Of a stretch of 64,000 bases of DNA, positions 45,801 to 54,837 are shown piece after piece. This stretch comes from Jiella pacifica. GTDB taxonomy: Bacteria; Pseudomonadota; Alphaproteobacteria; Rhizobiales; Rhizobiaceae. The stretch covers positions 434,001 to 498,000 of the forward strand of contig NZ_JAAAMG010000001.1 in assembly GCF_010500815.1 (NCBI RefSeq), read 5' to 3'. Numbering within the stretch: the first letter of the stretch is position 1; each line of letters starts with the position of its first letter. The notes under the pieces were generated by a model. That model saw nothing but the letters and a program-made list of their open reading frames with translations. It was not told where the DNA came from and searched no databases. The translations under genes were made by a program, and so were the position numbers.

Positions 45801-46583
45801 GTGAAGCTCGGACCGGTCTCGAAGCTGCTCACCGGCTGGCCGGCGACGATCATCGCGGCCGGCGGCCTGTTCAGCTGGCTGCAATCCGTGCCTGCCTTGC
45901 CGTCGGGCCACGCCGGCCTCTGCCGCACCGAGAGCGCAGCCGGCGTCGAATACATCGTCTGCGACGTGCCGCTCGATCGCTATCGCCTGTCGCTGCGGGC
46001 AGTCGACGCCGCAGGCAAGCCCTACGAGACCTTCGAGGCTGCGCGGGCGTCGTTTTCCGGCCGGAAGGCCGAGCTCATCATGAATGGCGGCATGTATCAC
46101 CAGGATCGCCGGCCGGTCGGCCTTGCCGTGCAGGATGGCAGGGAGATTCACGGCGCGGTGCTCGGCACCGGCTCGGGCAACTACTCCCTGCGGCCGAACG
46201 GCGTCTTCTTCGTCGAGAACGGCCGGGCGGAGGTGATGGAATCGACCCGCTATCTGGACGGCGGGCACGAACCCGATCTCGCCACCCAGTCCGGGCCGAT
46301 GCTCGTCGTCGACGGCAAGCTGCATCCGCGCTTCATCGAGAATTCCGACAGCCGGCACGTGCGCAACGGCGTTTGCGCGCGCGAGGAAGGGCGGATCGTC
46401 ACCCTCGTCCTCTCGCGTTCGCCGGTGAATTTCTGGGATTTCGGCACGTTCTTCAAGGACGGGCTCGGCTGCCGGAACGCGCTGTTCTTCGACGGCACGG
46501 TGTCGAGCCTCTACTACCCGGAAGGCGGAATCGACTATCGCCGCGACCGGCTGGGCCCGATGCTGGTCGTCACCGATCGCTGA
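45801..46583 (+). CDS. Phosphodiester glycosidase family protein (NAGPA/DUF2233)
   Basis: The protein has 260 residues and starts with GTG at 45801, 39 bases after dapD. An N-terminal hydrophobic stretch (WPATIIAAGGLFSWLQSVPAL) is a signal peptide or anchor. The NAGPA-like domain shows AELIMNGGMYHQDRRPVGLAVQDG, NGVFFVENG, ATQSGPMLVVDGKLHP, NGVCAREEGRIVTLVLS and the terminal ALFFDGTVSSLYYP. The animal homologue uncovers mannose-6-phosphate. Bacterial members are exported and linked to cell-envelope sugars, with no settled substrate. Confidence 0.82.
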   Translation: MKLGPVSKLLTGWPATIIAAGGLFSWLQSVPALPSGHAGLCRTESAAGVEYIVCDVPLDRYRLSLRAVDAAGKPYETFEAARASFSGRKAELIMNGGMYHQDRRPVGLAVQDGREIHGAVLGTGSGNYSLRPNGVFFVENGRAEVMESTRYLDGGHEPDLATQSGPMLVVDGKLHPRFIENSDSRHVRNGVCAREEGRIVTLVLSRSPVNFWDFGTFFKDGLGCRNALFFDGTVSSLYYPEGGIDYRRDRLGPMLVVTDR

Positions 46584-46622
46584 CGAGGGCTTCCCCGCCA
46601 CCATTGCCAGGGCCGGATTGGA

Positions 46623-47738
46623 TCAGTTCGAAACCGACGGGCGCAGTGCCGGCACCGGCACGCCCGCATCGTCGTCGCCGAAGCGGGCGGCGAGATTGGC
46701 GTCCCGGGCTTTCGTCGCCTCCGTCTCGGCCTCTGGCGCCGTCTTCGCGCTGGCGGCAAGGCGGCCGCCACGTGCGGAACCCTCGTTCGATCCGGCCGAA
46801 GCGGGTGCCTCGCCAATCGCCGGCGGCATCACCTCGACCGGCGCCGCGCGTTCGGCCCGCTGCGGCGCGAAGGCGACCGCCTCGACCATGTCGTCGGCAG
46901 CTTCGCGGCGAGGCTCTGCGGCTCGTCTCGTCTCGTTCTCGATCGTCGCTGGCACCGCTCGGCCCGGGCCGCGACGGCTGAGATCGAGTTCGGCCATATG
47001 GGCCTTGACCTTCGAGCAGTAGCTGCGGGCAGAGGCGGTCATCCGCGTGGTGCGGTGGCCGCCCTTGTATTTCATCGCGGCGCCGCAGACGTCGTGGCCG
47101 CTCTGCTCCCAGGCGCCCTTCAGATATTTCATGCCGTAGGTGAGGTTGGTGTCGGCATCGAGGAGGTCGCTGGCCGAGCCGGAAAAGCCGAGGCTGCGCG
47201 CCGTCGCCGGCTTGATCTGCGACAGGCCGTAGACGCCGCGGCCGCGGGCGCGCGGATTGTAGCGGCTTTCGACCCTGACGACGGCAAAGGCGAGGGCGGG
47301 CGGAATGCCGTTCTCCTTGGCGTGGGCGACGATCATCTCGTCGATCGCGGCGCTGCCGGAAATCGTCCCGGTCTCGGTCATCTGCGCCGCCTCGCGCCGG
47401 GCGATCACCCGGTCGGACTTCTCGACACCTTTGGAAGAGACCTTCGCGGCGGCGACGGCTTCTTCGCCACTTGCGGCATCGCTTGTGGCATCCGTCGCGT
47501 CTTCCTTGCCGGCAAAGGCAACGCCGAGCGGGGAGCCGCCGGGACCGTCCGCAATGCATCCGGAGACCGCGAGGAGGCCGGCCAATGCCATGAGCGATGC
47601 GCCCCGCCGCAGCAAGGGCGACCGCGTCCTGCGATCCGTCCTCAGACCGTTCCGTCCAATGAGCACAGACACCCCCGCTCGAAATTTCCCCGACAGCCGG
47701 TCTCCGGCCCGATCGCGGCGCAATCGTGGCGGCGCCAT
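46623..47738 (-). CDS. Lytic transglycosylase (SLT domain) lipoprotein
   Basis: The protein degrades peptidoglycan glycan strands. The catalytic SLT domain spans about 130-225 of 371 residues, with the catalytic Glu in AVVRVESRYNP, then GVYGLSQIKPATARSLGF and NLTYGMKYL. A hydrophobic signal (MALAGLLAVSGC) ends in lipobox V-S-G-C, preceded by a long basic n-region. The first ATG (47738) may be upstream of the real start; a GTG about 22 codons in is an alternative. The C-terminal 120 residues are low-complexity Ala/Glu/Arg. It is convergent with the glycosidase gene. Confidence 0.87.
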   Translation of the reverse strand: MAPPRLRRDRAGDRLSGKFRAGVSVLIGRNGLRTDRRTRSPLLRRGASLMALAGLLAVSGCIADGPGGSPLGVAFAGKEDATDATSDAASGEEAVAAAKVSSKGVEKSDRVIARREAAQMTETGTISGSAAIDEMIVAHAKENGIPPALAFAVVRVESRYNPRARGRGVYGLSQIKPATARSLGFSGSASDLLDADTNLTYGMKYLKGAWEQSGHDVCGAAMKYKGGHRTTRMTASARSYCSKVKAHMAELDLSRRGPGRAVPATIENETRRAAEPRREAADDMVEAVAFAPQRAERAAPVEVMPPAIGEAPASAGSNEGSARGGRLAASAKTAPEAETEATKARDANLAARFGDDDAGVPVPALRPSVSN

Positions 47739-47821
47739 GGCGCGTGGTTTGAAATCTTAACGAAACGTCACCGACGCTGCCGACTGTGGCGAGCCGGCAT
47801 CAGATCGGCTATCTCCGCGCC

Positions 47822-49081
47822 ATGAGCAAAGCACACGATCCTCGCCCCGAGCCTGCGGCGCTCGCCGCCGCCATCGACCCGACCGATCCCGCCGCGATTC
47901 TCGCCGGGCTGATCCGCTGTCCCTCGGTGACGCCGCAGGAGGGGGGCGCGCTGGCGCTGCTCGAAGCCCTGCTGGCGCGGCAGGACTTCGAAGTCGCCCG
48001 GCCGGTGTTTTCCGAGACAGGGACGGAGCCGGTCGAAAATCTCTTCGCGCGGCTGGGCGACGACGGGCCGCATCTCGTCTTTGCCGGCCACACCGACGTC
48101 GTTCCGCCCGGAGATTTGGCCGCCTGGAGCCACGGCCCCTTCGCGGCCTCGATCGCCGGCGGCGAGATGATCGGCCGGGGCGCGGTCGACATGAAGGGCG
48201 GAATCGCGGCCTTCGCCGCTGCCACCGCCAGATACGTGCGCAAGCACGCCGCGCCGCGGGGACAACTGTCCTTCCTGATCACCGGCGACGAGGAGGGGCC
48301 GGCGGTCAACGGCACGGTCAAGCTGCTCGACTGGGCGAGGGAGCGGGGCGAGCGCTTCGACGCCTGCCTCGTTGGCGAGCCGACCAATCCGGAAGCCCTC
48401 GGCGACATGATCAAGATCGGCCGGCGCGGCTCTCTATCCTGCGAAGTGCGGGTGGCGGGGCTGCAGGGTCACGTCGCCTATCCCCATCTCGCCGACAATC
48501 CCGTCCGCTCCGCCGTGCAGATCGCCGAGGCGCTGCTGGCGACGCCGCTCGACGGGGGAACCGAAGTCTTCCAGCCCTCCAACCTCGAAATCACCGCCAT
48601 CGAGACCGGCAACCCTTCGGTCAACGTCATCGGCGCCCGCTGCTCGGTCTTCTTCAACGTCCGCTTCAACGACCTGTGGACCGTCGAGACGCTGAAGGCC
48701 GAGCTCGCCGAACGGATTGCCGCGGGCGCGGCCTCGGAGCGCCTGCGCCCCGCAAGGCCGGCTGCTGCCTATGATCTCGTCTGGCGCGATCGACCTTCGG
48801 AGGCGTTCTCGACCAAGGGCGAAGCCGGCACCAAGGGGGCCGCCTTGACCGATGCGCTCGTCGCCGCAATCGCGGAGAAGACCGGGCGCGCGCCGCAGCT
48901 TTCCACCTCGGGCGGGACGTCGGATGCACGATTCATCAAGGATCATTGCCCGGTGATCGAATTCGGGCTTGTCGGAAAGACCATGCACATGTCCAATGAG
49001 CGGGTCGCCCTGTCCGACCTCGAAGGACTGACGGAAATCTATGAAGCCTTCATCGCCCGCTGGTTCGCCGCCAACGCCTGA
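47822..49081 (+). CDS. dapE: Succinyl-diaminopimelate desuccinylase
   Basis: DapE is a di-zinc M20 hydrolase that releases LL-diaminopimelate from its succinyl form. The 419 residues include the metal-site motifs FAGHTDVVPPGD, GRGAVDMKGGIAAF, TGDEEGPAVNG and VGEPTNPEALGD, the dimerisation domain (SCEVRVAGLQGHVAYPHLADNP), and the C-terminal STSGGTSDARFIKD. I start at 47822 (MSKAHDPR). The N-terminal 25 residues extend beyond the usual length. The next gene begins five bases after the stop. Confidence 0.95.
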   Translation: MSKAHDPRPEPAALAAAIDPTDPAAILAGLIRCPSVTPQEGGALALLEALLARQDFEVARPVFSETGTEPVENLFARLGDDGPHLVFAGHTDVVPPGDLAAWSHGPFAASIAGGEMIGRGAVDMKGGIAAFAAATARYVRKHAAPRGQLSFLITGDEEGPAVNGTVKLLDWARERGERFDACLVGEPTNPEALGDMIKIGRRGSLSCEVRVAGLQGHVAYPHLADNPVRSAVQIAEALLATPLDGGTEVFQPSNLEITAIETGNPSVNVIGARCSVFFNVRFNDLWTVETLKAELAERIAAGAASERLRPARPAAAYDLVWRDRPSEAFSTKGEAGTKGAALTDALVAAIAEKTGRAPQLSTSGGTSDARFIKDHCPVIEFGLVGKTMHMSNERVALSDLEGLTEIYEAFIARWFAANA

Positions 49082-49085
49082 TCTG

Positions 49086-49679
49086 ATGCCGACACTCGAC
49101 GACGTCGTGCGGTTCTTCAATGGTGCCTTCCTGTTGATGGCAGGCAAGGCCGACGGGCTGAAGCGCCTGGATCTTTCCGCAGACGGTTTCTGGCAGTCCT
49201 TCGCCGCCGTCATCGTGGCCCTGCCGCCGCTCGCTCTGTCCTGGCTCGCCTACGAGCTCGGCGGCGGCCATGGGCCGCTTCAGGAGGAGAGGAGCGGCAT
49301 CGTCATCTATGGCGCTCATGCCTTCGCCGACGTCGTCGCCTGGCTTTTGCCGGTGCTCATCCTGATGCTTGCGGCAAAACGCATCGGCTATTCCAAGAAG
49401 ATCGTGCCGCTGGTCGTCGCCACCAACTGGGGCGGTGCGCTGCTCGCCTGGGCAGTGTCGCCCTACTGGCTGATCGTCATCCTCTTCGGTGCCGGCGAGG
49501 TGACGGCCTTCGCCGGCCTGCTCGTCACCCTCGCCACCGTCACCCTCACCATGCGGCTGATCTATTTCGCGCTCGCCAAGGATTTCGCCGCCGCCGTCGC
49601 CATCACCGTGATGATGATCATCGCCTCGCTGATGAGCTACGGCGCGGTGATGGACGTGACGGGGGTGCCGCTGGTTTGA
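49086..49679 (+). CDS. Polytopic membrane protein of unknown function, cotranscribed with dapE
   Basis: The protein has 197 residues with about five predicted membrane helices (SFAAVIVALPPLALSWLAYE; FADVVAWLLPVLILMLAA; VVATNWGGALLAWAVSPYWL; VILFGAGEVTAFAGLLVTLA; FAAAVAITVMMIIASLMSYG). The start MPTLDDVVRFFNGAFLL is four bases after the dapE stop. A membrane protein at this spot next to dapE is common in rhizobial genomes, but no function is known to me. A Yip1-like fold is possible. An open frame reaches back into dapE, but without conservation. Confidence 0.8.
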   Translation: MPTLDDVVRFFNGAFLLMAGKADGLKRLDLSADGFWQSFAAVIVALPPLALSWLAYELGGGHGPLQEERSGIVIYGAHAFADVVAWLLPVLILMLAAKRIGYSKKIVPLVVATNWGGALLAWAVSPYWLIVILFGAGEVTAFAGLLVTLATVTLTMRLIYFALAKDFAAAVAITVMMIIASLMSYGAVMDVTGVPLV

Positions 49680-49843
49680 GGGGGGCGCATACGCGGCAGC
49701 CAGGATGATTATCCGGACTGCGCTTTGCCGCACAGCGCCGGAAACGGTCGTGGATTGTTACGCCGGCAGGAATAGCTATGTTTTGAGAGTAGCCTTCGCG
49801 ATATGAAGTCGGCGTGCTAGCTTGCGGAGCGGTGGAGGGTCTG

Positions 49844-50032
49844 GTGAGTTTCTCTCAGAAATGGCAAACAAAGAAGCCCAAGGTGAGCACAAAGGCCAAC
49901 CCGGCATCCTTGGATCATGGGCCGGTCGTCCGGACATTGACGCTTCCGAACGGCAAGAAACTGCGCGTGATGAGCCAGGAAGCGTTCGATCGCGCAATTC
50001 GTCGGGCGGCGAAGAGCAAGGCGATAGCCTGA
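49844..50032 (+). CDS. Small basic protein, first gene of a two-gene cassette
   Basis: The protein has 62 residues and starts with GTG at 49844; GGAGGG lies four bases upstream. Third codon positions are GC-rich, as in real genes of this genome, while the overlapping frame does not show this. It is Lys/Arg-rich with a C-terminal helix (RVMSQEAFDRAIRRAAKSKA). I do not recognise a domain. Its stop overlaps the apparent CTG start of the next gene (CTGA), so the two would be coupled. It might bind nucleic acid or the partner protein. Confidence 0.6.
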   Translation: MSFSQKWQTKKPKVSTKANPASLDHGPVVRTLTLPNGKKLRVMSQEAFDRAIRRAAKSKAIA

Positions 50033-50475
50033 CGGCTGGCCGCTACAGCAGAGCCTTCGAAAATCTCGTCGACGATCAGGACGATGTGGTCGGACTGCTC
50101 GGTTATGCTCTCTACAAGCAGTCAATCCGCGAGGACAGGTCGAGGGGGAGGCCCGTCGATGGTTCCACGCGCGATCCATCCCCCACTACGGTCAGCGTTT
50201 TCCGCCATTCGGCCGACCGCATTCTGCAGGAATTTGCCGCCAGCGCGATCGAGGAAGCGCGTCCCGATTTCGAGCGCTCTTCGCTCGCCAGCAAGATCGA
50301 CGCGATGGAGTCTCGCATAACCTCCCATGTCGATCGGCGCACAAGCGGCCTTGCAGCAATCTTGCAAAGCGTGGCGGCATGGTTCGTCACGGTGATTCTG
50401 ACGATCGCGTTGCTCCTGGCTCTGAACACGCCGAGTTGGTACCCGGCATTCATGAAGACCATTGGCGGTGAGTGA
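50029..50475 (+). CDS. C-terminally membrane-anchored unknown protein with apparent CTG start
   Basis: The 148-residue protein begins (CTG)TAGRYSRAFENLVDDQDDVVGL. AAGG lies seven bases before the CTG, and the CTG overlaps the previous TGA. Homologues known to me in outline begin at this spot, with a YxxAFExLV-like start. A soluble helical region (LLGYALYKQSIREDR; ADRILQEFAASAIEEARPDF; SKIDAMESRI) precedes one C-terminal membrane helix (AAWFVTVILTIALLLALN). The same frame is open back to an ATG at 49861, but that part lies inside the 62-residue gene in another frame and looks noncoding. Function is unknown. Confidence 0.6.
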   Translation: MTAGRYSRAFENLVDDQDDVVGLLGYALYKQSIREDRSRGRPVDGSTRDPSPTTVSVFRHSADRILQEFAASAIEEARPDFERSSLASKIDAMESRITSHVDRRTSGLAAILQSVAAWFVTVILTIALLLALNTPSWYPAFMKTIGGE

Positions 50476-50543
50476 TATCCCTCTTACCCGGATTCGTCGG
50501 GACCGGTGGTCGCTTTTCGGCCCCGACTATTGTCGCTTCGGGC

Positions 50544-51416
50544 CTACTTCACCGCCCCGATGCGATCGAGTTCGGCAGCCGCGTCGGCCGGCAGCTGCAT
50601 CTCCGCGGCTGCGAGATTCTCATGCAGATGCGCCACCTTTGAAGTGCCCGGAATCAAAAGGATGTTCGGCGAACGCCGGAGAAGCCAAGCGAGCGCCACT
50701 TGCATCGGCGTCTTGCCCAGCCCTTCCGCGACGTTCGAGAGCGTTTCTGACTGAAGCGGCGAGAAGCCGCCGAGCGGGAAGAACGGCACATAGGCAATGC
50801 CGGCTTTCGCCAGATCGTCGATCAGCCCGTCGTCGGCGCGGTGGGCGAGATTGTAGTGGTTCTGGACGCAGACGATCTCGGTGATCGTGCGACCCTCGCC
50901 GACTTGCAAGGCCGTGGCATTCGACAGTCCGATGTGGCGGACCAGCCCCGCATGCTTCAGCTCCGCGAGCGCTGTCAACGGCACCTCGATCGGACCTTCG
51001 ACCGGGCCGTGCACGTCGAACATCAGGCGCAGATTGACGACGTCCATCGCCTCGACGCCGAGATTCCTCAGATTGTCCTCGACCGCCTGCCTGAGTTCGC
51101 CGTTCGAGAAGGCCGGGTTCCATGAGCCGTCCGAGCCGCGGGTGGCGCCGATCTTGGTGACGATGGTGAGGTGCTGCGGATAGGGGTGGAGCGCCTCGCG
51201 GATGATTTCGTTGGTGACATGGGGGCCGTAGAAGTCGCTGGTGTCGATATGGTCGACGCCTGCTTCGAGGGCGGCGCGGAGCACGGCGACGGCGCCTGCG
51301 CGATCCTTCGGCGGGCCGAAGACGCCGGGTCCGGCGAGCTGCATGGCGCCATAGCCCATGCGTTTCACCGTTTTGTCGCCGAGCTTGAAGGTGCCGGCTT
51401 TGGAAAGATCGGTCAT
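50544..51416 (-). CDS. Aldo/keto reductase lacking the usual catalytic histidine
   Basis: This NADPH-dependent oxidoreductase has a TIM-barrel fold and 290 residues. Of the catalytic tetrad, Asp58 (HIDTSDFYG), Tyr63 and Lys88 (VTKIG) are present. The position normally holding His, after the fourth strand, reads DVVNLRLM (Arg130). The cofactor motif PGTSKVAHLHENLAA is near the C-terminus. This subfamily includes reductases of small aldehydes and pyridoxal-like substrates. The gene is divergent from the LysR regulator, which probably controls it. Confidence 0.9.
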   Translation of the reverse strand: MTDLSKAGTFKLGDKTVKRMGYGAMQLAGPGVFGPPKDRAGAVAVLRAALEAGVDHIDTSDFYGPHVTNEIIREALHPYPQHLTIVTKIGATRGSDGSWNPAFSNGELRQAVEDNLRNLGVEAMDVVNLRLMFDVHGPVEGPIEVPLTALAELKHAGLVRHIGLSNATALQVGEGRTITEIVCVQNHYNLAHRADDGLIDDLAKAGIAYVPFFPLGGFSPLQSETLSNVAEGLGKTPMQVALAWLLRRSPNILLIPGTSKVAHLHENLAAAEMQLPADAAAELDRIGAVK

Positions 51417-51462
51417 GGTCGAACTCCTGTGTTGTTCGACATCTAGCTAGGCGATCGATCGT

Positions 51463-51490
51463 CGTGCGATAACGGCAGGCAAATCGCACG
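51463..51490. promoter_or_regulatory. Inverted repeat in the divergent AKR/LysR promoter
   Basis: The arms CGTGCGAT (51463-51470) and ATCGCACG (51483-51490) are exact reverse complements separated by 12 bases. The site lies between the divergent start codons, 21 bases before the LysR start, where LysR proteins usually bind. It also holds a T-N11-A type core. Confidence 0.6.
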
Positions 51491-51511
51491 GGCCGTTCGA
51501 GAAGGCGCACA

Positions 51512-52414
51512 ATGACCGATCTTGCCGATCTGCCCGAGTTTCTTGCGGTCGCCCATGCCGGCGGCTTTCGCGATGCAGCTCGCGTCACGGGAAAAAGCGC
51601 CTCTGGCCTGTCGGAGGCAGTTCGCCGGCTTGAGACACGGCTCGGCGTTCGCCTGCTCAACCGCACCACCCGCAGCGTCGCTCCGACCGAGGCGGGGCAG
51701 AGGCTGATCGATCGGCTTGGCCCTGCGCTGTCGGAGGTCGAGAGCGCGCTCAACGTCGTCAACGGGTTTCGCGAGCGGCCGGCGGGGACGCTGAAATTGA
51801 ACGTTCCAGTCGCCGTCGCCCGGCTGGTCCTGCCGAAGATCGTCCCGTCCTTCCTGGCGTCCTATCCGGACATCCGGCTCGAGGTGATCGTCGAGGACAG
51901 CTTCGTCGACGTTTTGGCCGAAGGTTGCGATGCCGGCATCCGTTACGACGAACGGCTCGAGCAGGACATGATCGCGGTGCCGATCGGCCCACGGACCCAG
52001 CGGATGGCGATCGCAGCTTCGCCGGCCTATCTGGGCGCCGCCGGCCGGCCCGACCATCCGCGCGATCTCCTCGCCCATCGCTGCCTGCTCGGCCGGTTCC
52101 GCGGCGGGGCGTTGACCAGCCCCTGGGAGTTCGAGAAGGACGGTGAGGTGGTCAAGGTCGAGCCGGCCGGCCCGCTGATCGTCTCGACGGGCGGTGGGAT
52201 GGACCTCGCCGTCGCGGCAGCGAAGGGCGGGGCCGGCATCCTCGGGCTCTTCGAGGCGTGGCTGCGGCCGCATCTCGACGATGGCAGCCTGGAACCGCTG
52301 CTCGAAGACTGGTGGCAGAGCTTCTCGGGGCCGTTTCTGTATTATCCCGGTCGGAAGCATTTGCCGGCGCCGCTCAGGGCCTTCGTCGATTTTGCCAAGG
52401 CCGCGAGGTGGTGA
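51512..52414 (+). CDS. LysR-family transcriptional regulator
   Basis: This 300-residue LTTR has an N-terminal winged HTH (LPEFLAVAHAGGFRDAARVTG, then SASGLSEAVRRLETRLGVRLL) and a LysR substrate-binding domain (GTLKLNVPVAVARLVLPKIV; EGCDAGIRYDERLEQDMIAVP; GGGMDLAVAAAKGGAGILGLF). Members of this subgroup often control a neighbouring aldo/keto reductase or oxidoreductase. Here the divergent partner is that reductase. The inverted repeat at 51463-51490 is its likely site. Confidence 0.93.
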   Translation: MTDLADLPEFLAVAHAGGFRDAARVTGKSASGLSEAVRRLETRLGVRLLNRTTRSVAPTEAGQRLIDRLGPALSEVESALNVVNGFRERPAGTLKLNVPVAVARLVLPKIVPSFLASYPDIRLEVIVEDSFVDVLAEGCDAGIRYDERLEQDMIAVPIGPRTQRMAIAASPAYLGAAGRPDHPRDLLAHRCLLGRFRGGALTSPWEFEKDGEVVKVEPAGPLIVSTGGGMDLAVAAAKGGAGILGLFEAWLRPHLDDGSLEPLLEDWWQSFSGPFLYYPGRKHLPAPLRAFVDFAKAARW

Positions 52415-52432
52415 GGTGGCCGATGTCTCTCG

Positions 52433-53212
52433 TCACCCCTCATAGGCCGGCAGCGTCCGTTTCGGCGCGTCGCCATACTCCACCCTCGTCAGATACAGCC
52501 CATCCGGCGGCGCCACCGGGCCGCAGCGTGTCCGGTCGCGGCTCTCCAGCGCGGCGATCACGTCGTCCTTCGTCCAGCGGCCTTCGCCGACGAGCTTCAG
52601 CGTCCCGGCGAAGGAGCGGATCTGGTTGTGCAGGAAGGACTGGGCCATGGCGATAATGTGCACCTCCTCGCCGGGGCCTTTGGCGACGGAAAGCTCTTCC
52701 AGCGTGCGGATCGGGTTCTTGGCCTGGCAGTGGGACGAGCGGAAGGTGTTGAAGTCGTGGGTGCCGACGAGGACATGGGCCGCCTCGTGCATCGCCGCGA
52801 CGTCGAGGTTCCTCGACACCCACCAGACCCGGCCGCGGTCGATGGCCGGCGGCGCCCGGCGGTTGAAGATCCGGTAGAGATACCAGCGCTTGCGGGCGGA
52901 GAAGCGGGCGTCGAAGTCGTCCGCCACGCGCTCGGCGGAAATGATGGAGACCGGTTCGTCGCGGATATGGGCGTTGAGCGCGTCGCGGACCGTGTCGGGC
53001 TCCCATTCGCGGGAGAGATCGACATGGGCCACCTGGCCGGTGGCGTGGACGCCGGCATCGGTGCGCCCGGCGCCGAAGATCGTCGGTGCCTCGCCGGTGA
53101 AGCCGGCAAGGCCGGTCTCTATCACCTCCTGGACCGACAGCCCGTTGTCCTGCCGCTGCCAGCCGCAATAGGGGCCGCCGTCATATTCGATGGTCAGCAT
53201 GTAGCGGGGCAT
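52433..53212 (-). CDS. truA: tRNA pseudouridine(38-40) synthase
   Basis: TruA converts U38-40 of the tRNA anticodon arm to pseudouridine. The 259-residue enzyme starts [19 protein letters not shown] at 53212. It carries the catalytic Asp in [32 protein letters not shown], and [19 protein letters not shown], ending [10 protein letters not shown]. The frame continues 12 codons upstream without conserved residues. In related genomes truA, fmt and def are contiguous; here a repeat cluster of about 640 bases separates truA from fmt. Confidence 0.96.
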   Translation of the reverse strand: MPRYMLTIEYDGGPYCGWQRQDNGLSVQEVIETGLAGFTGEAPTIFGAGRTDAGVHATGQVAHVDLSREWEPDTVRDALNAHIRDEPVSIISAERVADDFDARFSARKRWYLYRIFNRRAPPAIDRGRVWWVSRNLDVAAMHEAAHVLVGTHDFNTFRSSHCQAKNPIRTLEELSVAKGPGEEVHIIAMAQSFLHNQIRSFAGTLKLVGEGRWTKDDVIAALESRDRTRCGPVAPPDGLYLTRVEYGDAPKRTLPAYEG

Positions 53213-53852
53213 CAGGCGGGGGGCACTGCGTGGGCGGCGTAGCGACAAGAAGCGGCAAGACGTTCCCGCAGCCCCTCATCCTGAGCCTGTCGAAGGGCGA
53301 GGGGCGACGTGCGCGACGCGGACGCTTCGTCGACGCCGGCCTCGTCCCTACGAACACCCGACATTTCAGAGGGGCTTCGGTTGCAAGCCAATGCCAAGCG
53401 ACGTCTACGTGGACAACTGGTGGTGGAACTTCGCAGCCGCGTCATTCTCGGGCCCGTCCCGAGAATCCAGGAGCACCCGCCGCAACATCGACCGCTTCCG
53501 CCTTCTCCAACTGAAGCCCGTCGAGCCCGACGATCTCTGGATTCTCGGGGCGGGGCCCGAGAATGACGACGCGTTGAGGTTGGCGCTCGGATGGGGACGA
53601 CGAGGCCGAGCGCTTGCGTCGTTTGATGAACGACCGTTCGCCTTCGCGGCGTTGGCGGTTTGGAATGGATCCCGGGTCAAGCCCGGGATGACGAGGCTTT
53701 GATGCTCGCGCCGGTTCTGCCACGTCGGCGCTACGCGAGTGCCGGCTAATGGAACCGGAGCATGTGAATACGGCAGTGACACGCTCGGGGATCACGCCGA
53801 GCGGATGACTGACGCAGGTCCCGGTGATGTCTGGTCCGGCGCATAGCATCGT
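53213..53852. repeat. Cluster of palindromic interspersed repeats between truA and fmt
   Basis: This gene-free region holds at least four hairpin elements. They are: CCCCTC...GAGGGG (53272-53304); ATTCTCGGG/CCCGAGAAT (53444-53466); the same arms again around another loop (53541-53564); and ATCCCGGG/CCCGGGAT (53669-53689). Elements two and three with their flanks (CATTCTC..., ...AATCCAG) are reverse complements of each other. All look like the short REP-type elements scattered through alphaproteobacterial genomes. No transposase is present. Confidence 0.7.
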
Positions 53853-54833
53853 CTACCCCCCGCCCAGGACGGTGCCCGCCGCGATCGGCGTGCCGCGCAA
53901 CAGTTCGGTGGCCGCCACCTTCTTTCCGCCGGCGCGCTGAAGTTCGAGGAGGCGGACGGCGCCAGTGCCGCAGGCGACGGTGAGGTGGTCGTCGAGGGTC
54001 GTGCCGGGGGCGGGGGAAGCAAAGTCTCCACCGGCATCGCCATCGACGGCGACGGCGCGCAAGAGCTTCACCCGTTCCGGCGCACCGGAAAAGGGCATCG
54101 TCGTCCAGGCGCCGGGTGCCGGCGAAAAACCGTTGATCCTGCCGGCGACGGCCTTCGCATCCGCCGCCCAGTCGACCGGCGTCTCGGCCTTGTCGATCTT
54201 CTTGGCATAGAGCGGCGCGCGGCCGGTCCGCGCCTCGATCGCCGCCTGGTCCTCGAAGGTGAGGGTGCCGGCTTCGAGCTTAGCGAGCGCCTCGACCATC
54301 AGTTCGGCCGAAAGGCGCGACAGCCGCTCCTGCAGATCGCCGGCGGTCTCGCTCGGGCCGATCTCGGTCTCGGCCGTCAATGCCACCGGGCCGGTGTCGA
54401 GCCCGGCTTCCATCCGCATCACCATCATGCCCGTCGCGGCGTCGCCCGCCTCGATCGCCCGCTGGATCGGCGCTGCGCCGCGCCAGCGCGGCAGCAGCGA
54501 GCCGTGGCCGTTGAGGCAGCCGAAGCGCGGCGCGTCGAGCAGCGCCTGGGGCAAAAGCAGCCCATAGGCGACGACCACCGCGACGTCGGCTTCCAACGCG
54601 GCGAAGGCCTCGACCTCGGCCGGATCCTTGAAGTTCAGCGGCGAGCGGACGGGGAGACCGAGCCTTTCGGCCTCCAGCTGCGCGGGCGAGGGGGTCAGCT
54701 TCAGCCCGCGCCGGCCGGCCTTGCGCGGCGGCTGGGTGTAGACCGCCGAAACCCGGTGACCGGCCTCGACGAGGGCGGCAAGGGTCGGGACCGAGAAGGC
54801 CGGTGTCCCCATGAAGACGACGGAGAGCGCCAT
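53853..54833 (-). CDS. fmt: Methionyl-tRNA formyltransferase
   Basis: Fmt formylates initiator Met-tRNA with 10-formyl-THF. The 326 residues show the N-terminal [17 protein letters not shown], the catalytic [20 protein letters not shown], the motif [16 protein letters not shown], and a C-terminal tRNA-binding OB domain ([16 protein letters not shown]). It lies just downstream of def on the same strand (four bases between them), the canonical def-fmt pair; map elsewhere in this window completes N-terminal methionine processing. Confidence 0.97.
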   Translation of the reverse strand: MALSVVFMGTPAFSVPTLAALVEAGHRVSAVYTQPPRKAGRRGLKLTPSPAQLEAERLGLPVRSPLNFKDPAEVEAFAALEADVAVVVAYGLLLPQALLDAPRFGCLNGHGSLLPRWRGAAPIQRAIEAGDAATGMMVMRMEAGLDTGPVALTAETEIGPSETAGDLQERLSRLSAELMVEALAKLEAGTLTFEDQAAIEARTGRAPLYAKKIDKAETPVDWAADAKAVAGRINGFSPAPGAWTTMPFSGAPERVKLLRAVAVDGDAGGDFASPAPGTTLDDHLTVACGTGAVRLLELQRAGGKKVAATELLRGTPIAAGTVLGGG

Positions 54834-54837
54834 CGTC

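Noticed and set aside
53391-53702. Protein-coding gene between truA and fmt
   Set aside because: The frame is made of palindromic repeats read through; composition and lack of a start argue against translation.
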